NCBI RefSeq assembly: GCF_024170225.1
Contig: NZ_JALJXU010000003.1
Span: 1-64,000, forward strand
Length of the DNA stretch: 64,000 nucleotides
Direction of reading: 5' to 3'
From: Streptococcus gallinaceus
Lineage (GTDB): Bacteria > Bacillota > Bacilli > Lactobacillales > Streptococcaceae
Shown here: piece by piece, positions 1 through 8,682 of the stretch
How positions within the stretch are numbered: position 1 is the first letter of the stretch
How the letters are laid out: each line of letters begins with the position of its first letter
The notes under the pieces: generated by a model
What the model saw: the letters and a program-made list of their open reading frames with translations, nothing else
What the model was told of the DNA's origin: nothing
Database searches by the model: none
Program-made: the position numbers and the translations under genes

Positions 1-270
1 CCAGGTAAAGTGATCGTTACTTATCCAGATGGTTCAACAGATACTGTTGATGTGACTGTTAAGGTTGTCGATCCAAGTACGGACGCTGACAAGAATGAGC
101 CTAAGGCTAAAGACCAAACACAAGCTTTATCAAGTATTGCAAATAATAAAGATAGAGGAAATAAATTACCAACAACAGGTGAGGATGAGAATCCATTCTT
201 TAACATTGCTGCTTTGACAATTATAGCTTCAGTTGGTTTATTATCTGTTTTAAAGAAAAAAGAGGATTAA
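1..270 (+). CDS. LPXTG-anchored surface protein with Rib-like repeat (3' end only)
   Basis: The window opens inside this reading frame, so only the last 89 residues are visible. They hold the end of a Rib/alpha-like repeat (a TYPDGSTDTVDVTVKVVD stretch), a short charged linker, the sortase motif LPTTG, a hydrophobic segment (FFNIAALTIIASVGLLSVL) and a positively charged KKKED tail. This is the standard signal for sortase A anchoring to streptococcal peptidoglycan. The repeat type suggests a long adhesin-like protein, but the N-terminus and repeat number lie outside the window. A strong terminator follows at 386-430. Confidence 0.9.
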   Translation, partial: PGKVIVTYPDGSTDTVDVTVKVVDPSTDADKNEPKAKDQTQALSSIANNKDRGNKLPTTGEDENPFFNIAALTIIASVGLLSVLKKKED

Positions 271-316
271 TCGTTTGACCTAAAATGTCATTAAACTTTT
301 CTCCGTCATCGGTTTT

Positions 317-363
317 TATACTCTATTTTCATAGCTAACTTGTTGAAACTGAAATAGAGTATA
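317..363. other. 14-bp inverted repeat downstream of the LPXTG gene
   Basis: The arms at 317-331 (TATACTCTATTTTCA) and 350-363 (TGAAATAGAGTATA) are complementary with one bulged base. No clear T-run follows, so it may be a processing or stabilising hairpin rather than a terminator. Confidence 0.45.
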
Positions 364-385
364 ATTTAATTCTTGAAGAAAGTAT

Positions 386-430
386 AATTAGAGGATAACT
401 ATTAGAATTTAGTTGTCCTCTAATTTTTTT
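386..430 (+). terminator. Rho-independent terminator of the LPXTG gene
   Basis: A 15-bp stem (386-400 with 411-425, one G-T pair) and a 10-nt loop are followed by a run of seven T. It is well placed to end the surface-protein transcript. Confidence 0.85.
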
Positions 431-497
431 AAACAAATGTAAGTGCTCAATATCCTGTTTTATTGGGGACTTACGCCATTTCATTTAGAAAACAGTT

Positions 498-533
498 AAA
501 ACCCTACCAGAATTTAATTTGGTAGGGTTTTAA
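498..533. terminator. Hairpin, probable bidirectional terminator before the IS
   Basis: AAAACCCTACCA and TGGTAGGGTTTT form a perfect stem around a short AT loop, with T on one side and A on the other. The 271-582 stretch holds only this and the two hairpins before it; I see no gene there. Confidence 0.6.
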
Positions 534-572
534 TATGAATAAACATTGTTTTGTTAAGTAGATATAATTTAT

Positions 573-1533
573 ACCCGTGGTGCTAGTTAACCTCAAAACA
601 TCTCAAATTATAAGCAAGTACAATTTGTTCAATTCTCAACTGCAGCCCTGTCATTTCTCTTGCTAGTGTGTGTTCTATATCAAAAAGAGCACAAGGCTCT
701 GAAAAGCGTGTCTCGATAGTCCGTCTTATAGCCAATAATTTCCAATGATTATGTTGCTTAGCTCCCGCCATATTTTGACGTAAGGGAGTCCAAATATGAT
801 AGCCTTTCTGTTCCAAATTATCTTTCAATTTACGACTAAGGTAGCCCAAATCAGTCAAAATAAAAGATTTCTGGTAATTTTTGAGTAAGTCATCAACTGC
901 TCTAATGTCATGAACAGAAGCTGGTGTCACAACATAGTTCAGAATATAGCCTGATAAAGTGACCAGCATATGTACTTTGAATCCATAAAACCAAAGATGT
1001 TTAGAAGCATTGTAACCAATGTCTGCCAAATCATTAAAAATACGTGTTCTATAGTTACGGACAGGTTGACAAAGTGGTAAGGGGAAACTGTCTATGATAA
1101 CAATGGCATCAGGAGAAATATGAGCATTCATAGCTTGTCTGATGACTTGAACTAGCCAAATCAATTGTCTTGCTCGTCGGTTAAAACGGCTTCGTTCTAG
1201 TAATCTTCTACAAGGAAACAGTTGACAGATACGATAGAAATGCCGTTGGGATGTTATTCCTAGTTCAGCTTGCAAGAGAAGCAAGACTAAGAGCGATTCA
1301 TCTGAAACTTTACTTAAATGAACATTGTGTCGATTTTTTAATTGCTCAGGATAATAGTCTTGATAAAATTTAGAGCAAATACTTGATAATTGATGGATAT
1401 TCCATTGTAAGTGATGAGATTTAGCGGTATACTGTAAGTCGCTCATTTGGACTACCTCCTGTTGGTTTAGACACTTACAGTATAGTCCTTTTGGGATTTT
1501 TATTGTAGTTTGAGATTATCTAGCACCGCGAGT
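573..1533 (-). mobile_element. IS982-family insertion sequence, about 0.96 kb
   Basis: The ends are imperfect 25-bp inverted repeats: 573-597 reads inward ACCCGTGGTGCTAG and 1509-1533, read on the other strand, starts ACTCGCGGTGCTAG; 21 of 25 positions match. They enclose one transposase gene whose stop codon lies inside the left repeat. I see no convincing target-site duplication, so the insertion may be old or the flanks rearranged. Size, single ORF and transposase type fit IS982. Confidence 0.85.
583..1446 (-). CDS. IS982-family transposase
   Basis: The 287-residue protein is full length for the IS982 family (about 290 residues). Its N-terminal half resembles the helical part of IS982 transposases. 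Acidic residues expected of the DDE catalytic core are visible in IIDSFPLPLC (around residue 118) and ILTDLGYLS (around residue 195). An AGGAGG sits 8 bases before the ATG. The reading frame is intact, so the element may still be active. Its stop codon (TAG) is inside the inverted repeat, as in compact IS elements. Confidence 0.9.
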   Translation of the reverse strand: MSDLQYTAKSHHLQWNIHQLSSICSKFYQDYYPEQLKNRHNVHLSKVSDESLLVLLLLQAELGITSQRHFYRICQLFPCRRLLERSRFNRRARQLIWLVQVIRQAMNAHISPDAIVIIDSFPLPLCQPVRNYRTRIFNDLADIGYNASKHLWFYGFKVHMLVTLSGYILNYVVTPASVHDIRAVDDLLKNYQKSFILTDLGYLSRKLKDNLEQKGYHIWTPLRQNMAGAKQHNHWKLLAIRRTIETRFSEPCALFDIEHTLAREMTGLQLRIEQIVLAYNLRCFEVN

Positions 1534-1558
1534 TTGATAGCTAATTGATGAAAGTGAT

Positions 1559-1592
1559 AGCAAATAAGCCTTCTAGCAAAGGCTTATTTGCT
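1559..1592. terminator. 14-bp perfect hairpin next to the IS
   Basis: AGCAAATAAGCCTT pairs with AAGGCTTATTTGCT around a 6-nt loop. It lacks a strong T-run. It lies between the IS and the convergent end of the broken regulator and may serve as a bidirectional terminator. Confidence 0.5.
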
Positions 1593-1687
1593 TATACAGA
1601 GCTGAACAGTTTAATTTTTAATAAAATTATTCTTAGTAATAATGTTAAAAATAGTAAATAAATTAGTGTAAATTTTTATTGTTACCA

Positions 1688-2370
1688 TCATATACAATTA
1701 TCAATTAAGTACTCTATTAAATTAATGGTGTTACCAAAGAAAAAATTTAAATTTATATTTTCATAATCTGTTTCATTAGCAAAATTTTCAACGATAATAC
1801 AGTAATCGCTTTCCTTGCTATAACTACTAGAAGTAGAGGCGGTTATTGCGAGTACGGTACCTCCATACTGTTTACATTTAGCTATTTTTTCTAATCCGCG
1901 TTTGTTCTCACCAGAGTGAGAAAACGTAATTAGAGTATGGGGTTCTCCGTTGGAAATAGTACTAATTTCCACTCCATTTAGATCTATTGAATATACCTTC
2001 TTAAGAAGTAGTTTCCTATGGGTATAATGAACAATAAATTCACAGAAACCCTCTCCAAAAAGATAGATCTTCTTACTAAGAAATGCAAGCTGTAATTGAT
2101 TTAAAATTTGATCCCAAGATGTTTTTGAGCTAGCAAAAGGGAGAGTAGCTAGTTTATAGTCCGTATTTTTATTAGCTATATTAGTCAAGTAGTAAATAAA
2201 TTCTTTGAAATTGTTAAAACCTGCCCTTCTGGATAAGCGGCTTATGGAAGATGGAGAAGTGAAATTTTTGCTTGCAATAAAGTATATATAATAGCTTTGT
2301 CAGCTTGACTTAATTTTTCGTTTTAAGATAAACTAATTTTGTTTCTAATTAAGTTAGCTTTTTTGACCAT
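1688..2370 (-). pseudogene. RpiR/MurR-family sugar-phosphate regulator, broken N-terminus
   Basis: An open 166-codon frame (1688-2188) encodes the SIS domain of an RpiR-type regulator, including the sugar-phosphate loop FSHSGENKRG and a LAITAST strand. Upstream, the helix-turn-helix can still be read but not in one frame. From the ATG at 2370 the frame gives MVKKANLIRNKISLS and then a TAA at 2325-2323. A later frame gives FTSPSSISRLSRRAGFNNFK, the typical RpiR recognition helix. At least one nonsense mutation and one frameshift therefore separate the HTH from the SIS domain. A functional DNA-binding protein is unlikely, though a free SIS domain could still be made. Confidence 0.8.
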
Positions 2371-2376
2371 AATAAA

Positions 2377-2414
2377 TACTCCTAATTCTATTTTATTAGA
2401 ATTAGGAGTATTTT
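2377..2414. terminator. Perfect 14-bp hairpin covering the Shine-Dalgarno of the broken regulator
   Basis: 2377-2390 and 2397-2410 are exact complements with a 6-nt loop, followed by TTTT on the plus strand. On the minus strand the 3' arm carries the AGGAG that would serve the ATG at 2370, so the same hairpin both resembles a terminator and could mask a ribosome site. Confidence 0.55.
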
Positions 2415-2464
2415 ACTTCGGTTTTATTTTATAGATACAGTACCTCAGTGCTAGTTGTTTTTTA

Positions 2465-2905
2465 TTATTTTCCTTTAAATTTCCATTGGCCGTAGATTCC
2501 AAAGACGATGAGCCAGATGGTGGCGCCGATAGCTCCCATAAAGGTTGATTCTTGTAAGAAGAGGGAGATGTAAATAAAGGCGAAGAAGACTAATGTGAGT
2601 GGGTGGAGGATTTTGTAGGCGGGCATGAGGTAGCCGTCAGCCATAAAGTCGCTTGATTTGCGGTATTTTAGGTGAGGCAACATGGTCAAGGGATAGATGG
2701 CTACGTAGATACCGGATGATGAAGCGGTGATGAGGGTGAAGGCGTCTGATACACCTGGTATGATATTGATAAGGGCCGAGATAGCAATGATAATGGCAGA
2801 GCTAGTACACTTGCTTTAGACAACTGATTGAGTTTGAGTTTTTTCATTAGGGCGTTAGGTGTTTCGTGCGCCAACTGATAGAGGTAGCTACTTTTTTGAT
2901 GGCTG
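2465..2905 (-). pseudogene. APC-family amino-acid permease, C-terminal remnant
   Basis: The visible frame (stop at 2465) encodes the last hydrophobic segments of an amino-acid permease: residues read from about 2810 downward give SAIIIAISALINIIPGVSDA and then PHLKYRKSSDFM, typical of the final helices. Further upstream a different frame gives YLYQLAHETPNALMKKLKLN, the preceding loop, so a frameshift sits near 2805-2815. The N-terminal two-thirds of the protein are missing before the HAD gene. It is a dead transporter in the same worn stretch as the broken RpiR gene. Confidence 0.75.
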
Positions 2906-3035
2906 AAGGAGAAGGAGGAGGAAATAGCTGTTTTTACAAGGTTTTGTTTATGGTATAATACTAATAAACTGAGGGAGTTGAAGAAGTTGTAGCATTCCCT
3001 TTTTGAACTTTTCCAGGAGAAAGGAAACCCACATC

Positions 3036-3722
3036 TTGTCTTACAAATATTTACTTTTTGACCTTGACCATACTCTGCTTGATTTTGAGGCAGCGGAGGA
3101 GATAGCCTTGACGCAGTTGCTGGAGGAGGCTGGTGTTGAGGATGTTCAGGCCTACAAGGATTATTACATTCCTATGAATCAGGGCTTGTGGGCTGATTTG
3201 ACGCAGAAAAAGATTAGCAAGTCTGAACTGATTAACACGCGTTTTGCTCGTCTCTTTGCACATTTTGGTCAGGTTGTAGATGGATCCTACTTTGCGGAGC
3301 GCTATCAACATTTTTTAAGTCAACAAGGGCAGACCTTTACAGGTGCTAAGGTTTTACTGGATAACTTGAAAGCGCGTGGTTATCGTCTTTTTGCCGCGAC
3401 AAATGGGGTGACCTTTATCCAAAAAGGGCGTTTACTTGCGTCGGAAATTGGTTCTGATTTTGAAAAAGTTTTTATTTCGGATGAAATGGGTGCGCAAAAG
3501 CCAGACAAGAAATTTTATGATTTGATTGGGGAGGCTGTTCCTGGTTTTGAGAAGGAAGATGCCTTGATGATTGGAGACAGTCTTTTGGCGGACATCCAAG
3601 GTGGAAACAATGCAGGAATCGACACGGTCTGGTTCAATCCTCATCACGCTGAAAATACCAGTCAGGCACGACCAAGCTACGTTGTAGCTGATTATGATGA
3701 GTTGATGGCCTTATTGCCATAG
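3036..3722 (+). CDS. HAD-superfamily hydrolase, YjjG-like pyrimidine nucleotidase
   Basis: HAD motif I is at the N-terminus (LLFDLDHTLLDF, nucleophile Asp), motif II in FAATNGV, motif III Lys in AQKPDKKFYD and motif IV in MIGDSLLADI. Together with the cap and length (228 residues) these match the YjjG/YfnB subfamily, which dephosphorylates non-canonical pyrimidine nucleotides. I chose the TTG at 3036, which gives a protein starting (M)SYKYLLFDLDHT and has AAGGA ten bases upstream. The TTG at 3003 would put the ribosome site inside the gene. It is followed after seven bases by the broken MFS gene, probably one transcript. Confidence 0.85.
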   Translation: MSYKYLLFDLDHTLLDFEAAEEIALTQLLEEAGVEDVQAYKDYYIPMNQGLWADLTQKKISKSELINTRFARLFAHFGQVVDGSYFAERYQHFLSQQGQTFTGAKVLLDNLKARGYRLFAATNGVTFIQKGRLLASEIGSDFEKVFISDEMGAQKPDKKFYDLIGEAVPGFEKEDALMIGDSLLADIQGGNNAGIDTVWFNPHHAENTSQARPSYVVADYDELMALLP

Positions 3723-3729
3723 GAGATTT

Positions 3730-4886
3730 ATGTTTCAAGTATTATTGCTGATGATTTATCTGGCTTTTGTCAGTCTCGGTTTGCCAGATGGATTGCTAGG
3801 AGCTTCATGGCCGTCAATGCGAGCTCAGATGGACTTGCCCATGTCTTATATGGGAATTATTTCTACGATTATCTCTATCGGTACCATCGTTTCTAGTCTA
3901 CAAAGTGACCGCTTAACGAAAAATCTTGGGGCAGGAAAGGTAACTGCTTTGAGTGTTGCACTGACAGCTTTTGCTTTGTTTGGCTTTGGAATAAGCCCGT
4001 CTTTTGTCTGGTTGTGTGTCTTTGCAATTCCCTATGGTCTGGGTGCAGGAAGTGTGGATGCCGCCTTAAATAATTATGTGGCGCTGCATTATTCTAGCAA
4101 GCACATGAGTTGGTTGCATTGCATGTGGGGACTAGGTGCCTCGGTAGGACCCTATGTTGTGAGCTTTACATTAGGGCAAGGGCAGGTTTGGAACAATGCC
4201 TACTTTTATGTGGGGATGATACAAGTCGCTTTGACAATAGGCTTATTTGCTAGTTTGACTTTGTGGAGAAGAGATGAGACTGTGGCTAGTGGCAACCATC
4301 AAGTTCTCTCCTTGCGTCAAATTTTTGCTTTACCGGGAGCCAAGGAAGTTATGATTTGTTTCTTTTGCTATTGTGGTTTGGAGGCGACGACGGGGCTGTG
4401 GGCAACTTCTTATTTATATGGTAGCAGAAAAAGGTCTGTCACCAGTACAAGCAGCCAGCTTTGCTAGTTTGTTTTATATCGGGATTACGCTCGGGCGTGG
4501 GGTCAATGGCTTTTTGGCCATGCGTTTTAACGATAAACAGTTGATTCGGATGGGGCAGACTGTGATTGCCTTTGGGATTGTTATCTTGTTTCTTCCCATT
4601 CATTCGACTAGTTTGACCTTGATTGGACTTCTTTTGGTGGGATTAGGTTGCGCACCTATTTATCCCTGTATCATTCACTCGACACCTCATCATTTTGGGA
4701 AAGACAGATCTCAGGCAGTTATCGGTGTACAGATGGCGAGCGCCTATGTTGGAACAACGGTATTGCCACCGTTGTTTGGTCTTTTGGGGCAACAGCTGAA
4801 CCTAGGACTTTTTCCTTTCTATACTTTCCGTTATTCTCATCGGAATGGTAGTAATGCACGAGCGATTGGTTCCCATTCATCACTAA
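3730..4886 (+). pseudogene. MFS transporter with two frameshifts
   Basis: Three successive frames together encode one major-facilitator protein of about 385 residues. The first (3730 to about 4420) starts MFQVLLLMIYLAFVSLGLPD and ends around GLWATSYL. The second carries MVAEKGLSPVQAASFASLFY onward to about 4810. The third finishes FFLSILSVILIGMVVMHERL and stops at 4886. Both shifts are in the same direction (+1). The second sits on a T5 run at 4809-4813, where one T fewer restores the frame. It is inactive as read, unless these are sequencing errors or slippage-tolerant sites. The upstream HAD gene shares the transcript and a terminator follows immediately. Confidence 0.8.
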
Positions 4887-4890
4887 TGCA

Positions 4891-4917
4891 AAACATAGCT
4901 TTGGCTATGTTTTTTTG
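4891..4917 (+). terminator. Rho-independent terminator after the MFS pseudogene
   Basis: AAACATAGC and GCTATGTTT form a 9-bp stem with a 4-nt loop, followed by a T-run. It lies 14 bases before uvrC. Confidence 0.85.
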
Positions 4918-4930
4918 GTAAAATAAATCT

Positions 4931-6718
4931 ATGAATGAACTCATTAAACATAAATTGGAGTTGCTGCCAGACAGCCCTGGTTGCTACTTTCATAAAAATA
5001 AAAATGGCCAGATTATTTATGTGGGTAAGGCTAAAAATCTGAAAAATCGGGTTCGGTCTTATTTTCGTGGGAGTCATGACACCAAGACGGAAGCCCTCGT
5101 TTCTGAAATTGAGGACTTCGAATTTATCGTGACGGAGTCCAATATTGAGGCCCTGCTCTTGGAGATTAACCTCATTCAGGAGAACAAACCGCGCTACAAT
5201 ATCATGCTCAAGGATGACAAGTCCTATCCTTTCATCAAAATTACGGCTGAGCGTCATCCGAGACTCATCATCACGCGGCAAGTTAGAAAGGATATGGGGC
5301 AGTATTTTGGTCCCTATCCAGATGTAACAGCAGCCAACCAGACTCTCAAACTATTGGAGCGACTGTATCCTTTTCGTAAGTGTAAAATGCCTGAGGACAA
5401 GTACTGTCTCTACTATCATTTAGGGCAGTGTTTGGCTCACGGGGACAATATGCCCAGTCAAGAAGACTACGCTAAAATGGCAACAGAGGTCAGTCAATTT
5501 CTGACGGGGCATGATGATAAAATTATCAAGGATTTGCAGGTCAAGATGAAGGCGGCATCAGACAGTTGGGAGTTTGAAAAAGCAGCCGAGTATCGCGATT
5601 TGCTGGATTCGATTGCGACCTTGCGGACCAAGCAGCGTGTCATGGCCAAGGATATGCAAAATCGAGATGTCTTTGGTTATTATGTGGATAAGGGCTGGAT
5701 GTGCGTCCAGGTATTTTTTGTACGACAAGGGAAACTCATCGAGCGAAATGTCAATCTTTTTCCTTACTATGATGATGCCGAAGAGGACTTTCTGACCTAT
5801 ATCGGGCAGTTTTATCGTGACCAGCAGCACTTGGTTCCGAGTGAAATTCTCATTCCCCAAGACATTGATGCAGAAGCAGTTGCAGCACTGGTGGATGCCA
5901 AGATTGTCAAGCCGCAGCGCGGAGAGAAGAAGCAGTTGGTTAATTTGGCTACAAAAAATGCGCGTGTCAGTCTAGAGCAGAAGTTTGACTTGCTAGAAAA
6001 AGACTTGAAAAAAACGCACGGAGCCATCAAGTCACTGGGTGCACAATTAGGGTTGGGACGACTGCGTCGAATTGAGGCTTTTGATAACTCCAATATCATG
6101 GGGACTAGCCCTGTGTCGGCTATGGTCATGTTTGTCGATGGCAAGCCGAGCAAGAATAATTACCGCAAGTATAAAATCAAGACAGTAGATGGACCAGATG
6201 ACTATGCCAGCATGCGAGAGGTCATTTATCGGCGCTATAGTCGGGTTAAGCGGGAGCATTTGCCGGAGCCAGATTTGATCATCATTGATGGTGGACAGGG
6301 GCAGGTCAATGCGGCCTTGGATAGCCTGAAGAGGTTGGGGATGGATTACATTCCCGTTGCGGGTCTGCAGAAAAATGACAAGCACCAAACGCATGAATTG
6401 CTCTTTGGCAATCCATTGGAAGTGGTTGAGTTGGCTCGCAATTCGCAAGAATTCTTTCTCCTCCAACGCATTCAGGATGAGGTGCACCGTTTTGCTATTA
6501 GTTTCCACCGACAAGTTCGGTCTAAGAATAGCTTTGCCTCAACATTGGATGGTATTGAAGGGCTGGGACCAAAACGCAAGCAAGCTCTACTCAAGCATTT
6601 CCGTTCCATTCCTAAAATTCAGGCTGCCAGCTTGCAGGAAATTGCAGATTTAGGCTTACCTTATCAGGTAGCTGAGCGAGTCAAGGACAAATTAGCCGAG
6701 CGAGATAAGGAAAAATAG
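4931..6718 (+). CDS. uvrC: Excinuclease ABC subunit C
   Basis: At 595 residues it has the usual UvrC length. The N-terminal GIY-YIG nuclease domain (residues about 12-95) includes [20 protein letters not shown] and cuts 3' of the lesion. A UVR motif (about 200-235: [15 protein letters not shown]) binds UvrB. The RNase H-like 5' nuclease domain includes [14 protein letters not shown] and [17 protein letters not shown]-terminal helix-hairpin-helix ([16 protein letters not shown]) binds DNA. It acts with UvrA and UvrB in nucleotide excision repair; uvrB is in this window at 36191. It is a core gene that marks the left border of the microcompartment locus. Confidence 0.97.
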   Translation: MNELIKHKLELLPDSPGCYFHKNKNGQIIYVGKAKNLKNRVRSYFRGSHDTKTEALVSEIEDFEFIVTESNIEALLLEINLIQENKPRYNIMLKDDKSYPFIKITAERHPRLIITRQVRKDMGQYFGPYPDVTAANQTLKLLERLYPFRKCKMPEDKYCLYYHLGQCLAHGDNMPSQEDYAKMATEVSQFLTGHDDKIIKDLQVKMKAASDSWEFEKAAEYRDLLDSIATLRTKQRVMAKDMQNRDVFGYYVDKGWMCVQVFFVRQGKLIERNVNLFPYYDDAEEDFLTYIGQFYRDQQHLVPSEILIPQDIDAEAVAALVDAKIVKPQRGEKKQLVNLATKNARVSLEQKFDLLEKDLKKTHGAIKSLGAQLGLGRLRRIEAFDNSNIMGTSPVSAMVMFVDGKPSKNNYRKYKIKTVDGPDDYASMREVIYRRYSRVKREHLPEPDLIIIDGGQGQVNAALDSLKRLGMDYIPVAGLQKNDKHQTHELLFGNPLEVVELARNSQEFFLLQRIQDEVHRFAISFHRQVRSKNSFASTLDGIEGLGPKRKQALLKHFRSIPKIQAASLQEIADLGLPYQVAERVKDKLAERDKEK

Positions 6719-6725
6719 AAAAACG

Positions 6726-6749
6726 AAGAAGTCGAAAGGCTTCTTTTTT
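6726..6749 (+). terminator. Terminator of uvrC
   Basis: AAGAAGTC, GAAA tetraloop, GGCTTCTT, then T's. The stem is 8 bp with one G-T pair. The rest of the uvrC-to-BMC gap (6750-6920) is AT-rich and shows no gene. Confidence 0.85.
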
Positions 6750-6920
6750 GTTTGAAAAATGAACAGTGACAAAGTTAGTCCTAAGGGGAAGGTTTTAGAA
6801 ATAGAAAAAACAAGTAATAATTCAGAATATTCTGTCCAACTAATCATTCATTAGAAAAATTTTCACAAAAAAAGTCCATTTGTAATCAAATTCACAAAAA
6901 AATAATTTTTTAAAAATATA

Positions 6921-6951
6921 TTGACTTTATCGCAATGGAAAGGCTTACAAT
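6921..6951 (+). promoter_or_regulatory. MerR-type promoter of the microcompartment operon (19-bp spacer)
   Basis: A TTGACT -35 (6921-6926) and a TACAAT -10 (6946-6951) are separated by 19 bp. MerR-family activators work on such over-long spacers by untwisting the DNA. The spacer carries an imperfect dyad, CTTTATC and TGGAAAG. The same 33-base segment occurs before the merR gene at 26661 with 27 identical positions and the same 19-bp spacing. Transcription would start about 110 bases before the first shell gene. Activation by the MerR protein encoded at 26753 is inferred from the shared element. Confidence 0.8.
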
Positions 6952-7069
6952 TTAAGCGTGATGAAGATTAGATAACTGGTAAACAGAAAAATGTCGACAG
7001 TTTCTGCTTATCGTTAGGCTATCGATCATAAGTCTATTAAAAAATAAATTTTATAAAGGAGGTTGTATC

Positions 7070-7348
7070 ATGAGTTCTGAAGCATTAGGAATGATTGAAA
7101 CAAAGGGTTTGGTCGGTGCGATTGAAGCGGCCGACGCGATGGTCAAGGCTGCCAATGTGACCTTGGTCGGAAAGGAACTAGTCGGAGGCGGGCTTGTCAC
7201 AGTCTTAGTCCGAGGAGATGTGGGTGCGGTTAAGGCGTCAACCGATGCAGGAGCAGCAGCAGCACAACGGATTGGAGAACTCATCTCTGTCCATGTTATT
7301 CCACGTCCTCATACAGAAGTGGAAACCATTTTACCAGTGAAAAAATAG
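7070..7348 (+). CDS. BMC-H shell protein (PduA/CcmK type)
   Basis: This is a single BMC domain of 92 residues with the family opening [20 protein letters not shown] and the second-half signature [14 protein letters not shown], ending in the HVIPRPH motif found at hexamer edges. Such proteins form hexagonal tiles of the shell with a central pore through which small metabolites pass. It is the first gene of the operon, behind a strong AAAGGAGG. It closely resembles the three tandem BMC-H copies at 21800-22670, differing at a few positions (GAIEAAD for GSIEAAD, ELVGG for EHVGG), so it is part of the same duplicated set. Confidence 0.95.
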   Translation: MSSEALGMIETKGLVGAIEAADAMVKAANVTLVGKELVGGGLVTVLVRGDVGAVKASTDAGAAAAQRIGELISVHVIPRPHTEVETILPVKK

Positions 7349-7371
7349 AATGAAGAAGGAGTGGTTTTTCC

Positions 7372-8379
7372 ATGGGACAAAATATGAATAATGGAAGTCA
7401 AGCGTCAGCTCATCAACAAATGGTCGAGGTGACCAAAAAATTCCATGCGATTGGGATTCGAAGCGGGATCATTTCGGGCTTGTTTTATGGTTTGTATTCC
7501 TTTGTAGTGATGATTATTAGTGGGTTTGACCCGATAAAATCAGCCGTGGGAATTTTTGCAGCTCCCTTTGTAATGGGAGGTTTGAATGACTTTATGGGAG
7601 GCTGTGTTCTCCTTCTCAATGTCATTCGTACAGGTAAATTTAAAGAGCTGGGTAGAAGTTTAGCAACCAAGCCTGGAAAAATTATGCTCCTAGGATTTGT
7701 CTTGGGTGGCCCAATTGCAAACGGTGCTTACCTTGTTGGTTTGTCACTTGCGGGTGCCTTTGCTATCCCAGTATCTGCTACAACAGCCGCTTTCGGAGCA
7801 CTGTTTGCAGCGATTTTCTTAAAACAAAAAATCACTCCTCGTGTTGGAGTCGGTATGGTTCTCTGTGTTGCTGGTGCCGTTATCTTAAATTTGGTCAAGC
7901 CAGAAGGTGCCACCAACTTTACATTGGGGATTCTTCTAGCTATAGTCGCAGCGATTTGTTGGGGACTTGAAGGATGTATCTCTAGTTTTGGTGGGGCAAT
8001 GCTTGACTCTGAAGTAGCCGTAACCCTTCGTCAGATTGTATCAGGCTTGATTCAGATGGTTATCATCGTACCACTCGTTGGTGCAACAGGCTTATTTACA
8101 AAAATGCTTGCCGCTCCACTTCCAATGCTTCTCTTGTTGGTGTCTGGTACTCTGGTTGGTATTTCTTACACTACTTGGTATAAATCAAATGCCATGGTCG
8201 GTACAGCTATTGGGATGTCTCTCAATATCACTTACGCTTTCTGGGGAGTTTTCTTCAGTATTCTCTTCTTAGGGCAAGCATTGACACCAACGATTACGAT
8301 TGGTTCAATCATTGTCATTTTAGGAGCGATTGTCGTTACGACAAATCCACTGGATTTATTTAGAAAGAGCGAGGTGTAA
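7372..8379 (+). CDS. DMT-superfamily (EamA) membrane transporter
   Basis: The 335-residue protein has about ten hydrophobic segments and the internal two-fold repeat of EamA-type drug/metabolite transporters; each half ends in a small-residue helix (AFGALFAAIFLKQKITPRVG; FFSILFLGQALTPTITIG). It lies between the first shell gene and the rest of the locus, 23 bases after the former. Because the operon degrades choline and releases trimethylamine, uptake of choline or export of amine/ethanol is a reasonable guess, but nothing in the sequence fixes the substrate. Small multidrug-resistance transporters are reported in some other choline microcompartment loci, and this longer protein may fill that role. 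Confidence 0.8.
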   Translation: MGQNMNNGSQASAHQQMVEVTKKFHAIGIRSGIISGLFYGLYSFVVMIISGFDPIKSAVGIFAAPFVMGGLNDFMGGCVLLLNVIRTGKFKELGRSLATKPGKIMLLGFVLGGPIANGAYLVGLSLAGAFAIPVSATTAAFGALFAAIFLKQKITPRVGVGMVLCVAGAVILNLVKPEGATNFTLGILLAIVAAICWGLEGCISSFGGAMLDSEVAVTLRQIVSGLIQMVIIVPLVGATGLFTKMLAAPLPMLLLLVSGTLVGISYTTWYKSNAMVGTAIGMSLNITYAFWGVFFSILFLGQALTPTITIGSIIVILGAIVVTTNPLDLFRKSEV

Positions 8380-8382
8380 GCG

Positions 8383-8667
8383 ATGGGACTCTTACCAGCA
8401 AGAACAGCTGTTTTGAATTATATGAGTACAGTAGAAAAGGCTGATGTGCATCAAGTAATGGAGGCCTTAAGATCTCAATACGGTACGGAAAAACAATTTA
8501 CAGTTCCACTTTTCCTTGAACACCTCATGTCTCTGGAGTGCAATGGCTATGTGGAACAAGTAGGCTATGATTTGGATGAACAGCAAAAACTGAGAATCTT
8601 CTACAAAATTAACGCTGACGGCTTAGATGCTGTCAACAAATATATTGCAGCAGAATATAAAAGATAA
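8383..8667 (+). CDS. Small winged-helix-like protein of unknown role
   Basis: This 94-residue soluble protein has an N-terminal helical part (LPARTAVLNYMSTVEKADVH) and a C-terminal strand-turn-strand ending RIFYKINADGLDAVNKYI. The C-terminal part resembles the wing and last helix of PadR/ArsR-like DNA-binding proteins (YxITxEGxxA). It begins four bases after the transporter stop and 16 bases before the next shell gene, so it is translationally embedded in the operon. It could be a local regulator acting beside the MerR protein, or a small scaffold protein. I do not recognise the family with certainty. Confidence 0.6.
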   Translation: MGLLPARTAVLNYMSTVEKADVHQVMEALRSQYGTEKQFTVPLFLEHLMSLECNGYVEQVGYDLDEQQKLRIFYKINADGLDAVNKYIAAEYKR

Positions 8668-8682
8668 TCGGAGGAATTATCA

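Noticed and set aside
4373..4921. Second, separate membrane protein gene after the MFS start
   Set aside because: It continues the same transporter in another frame, with no ribosome site of its own; the last part of this frame is out of register as well.
6750..6920. Replication origin or riboswitch in the AT-rich gap before the microcompartment operon
   Set aside because: I see no DnaA-box cluster and no conserved riboswitch core; only the MerR-type promoter downstream is convincing.
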